Positions 63,422-64,000 of a DNA stretch of 64,000 bases are shown piece after piece (position 1 is the stretch's first letter; the number at the start of each line of letters is the position of its first letter). Made by a program: the position numbers and the translations under genes. The notes beneath the pieces are model-generated. The model saw only the letters and a program-made list of their open reading frames with translations, was not told the origin of the DNA and made no database searches. This stretch comes from Ferruginibacter sp. (GTDB lineage Bacteria; Bacteroidota; Bacteroidia; Chitinophagales; Chitinophagaceae). The stretch covers positions 97,637 to 161,636 of the forward strand of contig NZ_JAQBNR010000051.1 of NCBI RefSeq assembly GCF_028288465.1, in the 5' to 3' direction.

Positions 63422-63736
63422 TTATACTTCTACATATTCAATTCTAATGATGTCCCTGAGTAACTGCACTTGGAGATGTCTTGTCAACACCCGCATATTT
63501 TTTTTAGTTTCTATAACAACAGTTTTATCATCCTTCCAGTGAGCTTTAATGTATAAATTAATTCCAAATGCGTCATATGCAGTTGCACCCCAGTTGTTCC
63601 CGTTAATCATGACTGTAGTAACGGAATACATTTTGTCGTCACCACTTTCTCTAACATCTATTTCAAATTTCCCACTTGGCGACTTAATGAAAAAAAGCCA
63701 CTTTGGAAAATCGCCTTCATCTGTCCTAACTATCAA
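63422..63736 (-). CDS. Small protein of unknown function (cassette)
   Basis: A 104-residue soluble protein, mostly beta: FPKWLFFIKSPSGKFEIDVR (about 9-28), MYSVTTVMINGNNWGATAYD (about 36-55) and a C-terminal VLTRHLQVQLLRDIIRIEYV. No signal peptide and no family recognised. Cassette ends GTTGGCTGCA/TGCAGCCAAC match over 10 bases. The start at 63736 leaves 43 bases before the next attC-like core. Confidence 0.6.
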   Translation of the reverse strand: MIVRTDEGDFPKWLFFIKSPSGKFEIDVRESGDDKMYSVTTVMINGNNWGATAYDAFGINLYIKAHWKDDKTVVIETKKNMRVLTRHLQVQLLRDIIRIEYVEV

Positions 63737-63779
63737 TATTTAATATTTTTAAAATTACTCGCTGTAATAGGTTGCAGCC

Positions 63780-63968
63780 AACGAGCAGGGCTTGCTGCAG
63801 GGCTGGAATTCAATGCTTGTCCTGCCCGGAACCGCTGCTGATTAAAAATATAAAAGTAAAATTTAACAAACACAAGCCCAGCAAAGCTTGTCCTGCACAG
63901 CTGATGTTGATAACGATAAAATGCCCATTGATACAACCTCAAGCCAGACTTGCAGCAAACCCAATGTT
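63780..63968 (-). repeat. attC-like site 24
   Basis: 189 bases. CAGGGCTTGCTGCAGGGCTGG-type left arm (from 63786), right arm CCAGACTTGCAGCAAACCCA. A textbook member; the next cassette begins with GTTGTGCGTTCG at 63966. Confidence 0.85.
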
Positions 63969-64000
63969 GTGCGTTCGCTTTTTAATTATGCTTTTCAACT
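63969..64000 (-). other. Start of a further cassette, cut by the window edge
   Basis: After GTTGTGCG the sequence reads on the minus strand toward a TAA stop (…GAAAAGCATAATTAA), probably the 3' end of another leftward cassette gene. Too short to identify. Confidence 0.4.

Larger units (their letters stand above)
38088..64000 (-). mobile_element. Chromosomal integron-type gene-cassette array (distal portion, no integrase in window)
   Basis: About 23 units, all transcribed leftward, are separated by 24 imperfect palindromic sites mostly 184-194 bases long. On the plus strand each unit begins with GTT plus a variable 4-10 bases and ends with the exact or near-exact reverse complement plus AAC. 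Examples are GTTATGTGC/GCACATAAC around the 43094 gene, GTTGTGCGT/ACGCACAAC around 44424, GTTAGCCGTAATG/CATTACAGCTAAC around 48737, GTTGGGCGC/GCGCCCAAC around 59978 and GTTGTACGAT/ATCGTACAAC around 61584. In known integrons this pairing arises because the attC 7-base core of a circular cassette is formed from its own two ends. Cargo is unrelated single genes, and base composition is visibly more AT-rich than the left half. From cassette polarity, attI and intI should lie to the right of 64000. Confidence 0.8.

Noticed and set aside
38088..64000. CRISPR array or CRISPR-like repeats
   Set aside because: Repeat units are near 187 bases, palindromic, and separated by genes of variable length rather than short spacers; no cas genes are present.
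38088..64000. The palindromes being ordinary transcription terminators or REP elements
   Set aside because: They lack T runs, are far too long and uniform, and each gene unit has its own matching terminal inverted pair, which terminators would not explain.

Overview
The window looks like a chromosomal segment of a Bacteroidota, most likely a member of the Chitinophagaceae. Supporting signs are a SusC/SusD pair, several TonB-dependent receptors, many lipoproteins with Bacteroidota-style lipoboxes, a giant secreted protein with a C-terminal type IX secretion (T9SS) sorting domain, and AT-rich spacers with weak ribosome binding sites. The window has two very different halves.

Left half (1-37 kb): ordinary but specialised chromosome. 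At 1-11.4 kb is a carbohydrate-utilisation locus: a SusD lipoprotein, a SusC porin, DUF4832/DUF4874-like secreted proteins, a LacI-type regulator, an SDR dehydrogenase, an IlvD/Edd-family sugar-acid dehydratase and a Dabb-domain protein. The same 13-base palindromic operator lies upstream of both susC and the lacI-type gene, so the regulator probably controls the uptake operon and itself. At 12-15 kb a TonB-dependent receptor is separated from a ModE-type regulator by a perfect ModE-like palindrome, which suggests an oxyanion (molybdate/tungstate) responsive import system. MgtA, an ankyrin protein, a carboxylesterase, a nucleoside-hydrolase-like protein, a 3207-residue T9SS cell-surface protein with a small lipoprotein sharing one of its domains, a secreted caspase-like protease and a TPR-histidine kinase follow.

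Right half (about 38-64 kb, running off the right edge): the main discovery. Some twenty small units, all on the minus strand, each hold one gene (occasionally two or three) of unrelated function. They are separated by imperfect palindromes that are strikingly uniform in length (about 184-194 bases between the outer AAC and GTT). Each unit starts and ends with its own short inverted repeat, for example GTTATGTGC/GCACATAAC or GTTGTACGAT/ATCGTACAAC. These pairs differ from unit to unit but match within a unit. This is the signature of integron gene cassettes with attC sites. I read the region as the distal part of a large sedentary chromosomal integron with unusually long attC-like sites; the integrase and attI would lie to the right of the window. 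I see no integrase inside it. The leftmost sites are shorter and degenerate, as expected for the oldest end.

Cassette cargo includes a YhcG/DUF1016-type PDDEXK protein, NTF2/DUF4440-like lipoproteins, PAS sensor proteins, a complete histidine kinase-response regulator pair with a KaiC remnant, a polysaccharide deacetylase, two RibD_C/DHFR-like reductases with an AraC regulator, two adjacent paralogous membrane proteins, an Imm63-like immunity protein, a trypsin-like lipoprotein and many unknown lipoproteins. Mobile DNA has hit the attC sites themselves: a decayed IS110-family element sits inside one, and a 115-base MITE-like element sits at the crossover core of another. Several cassette genes are frameshifted.
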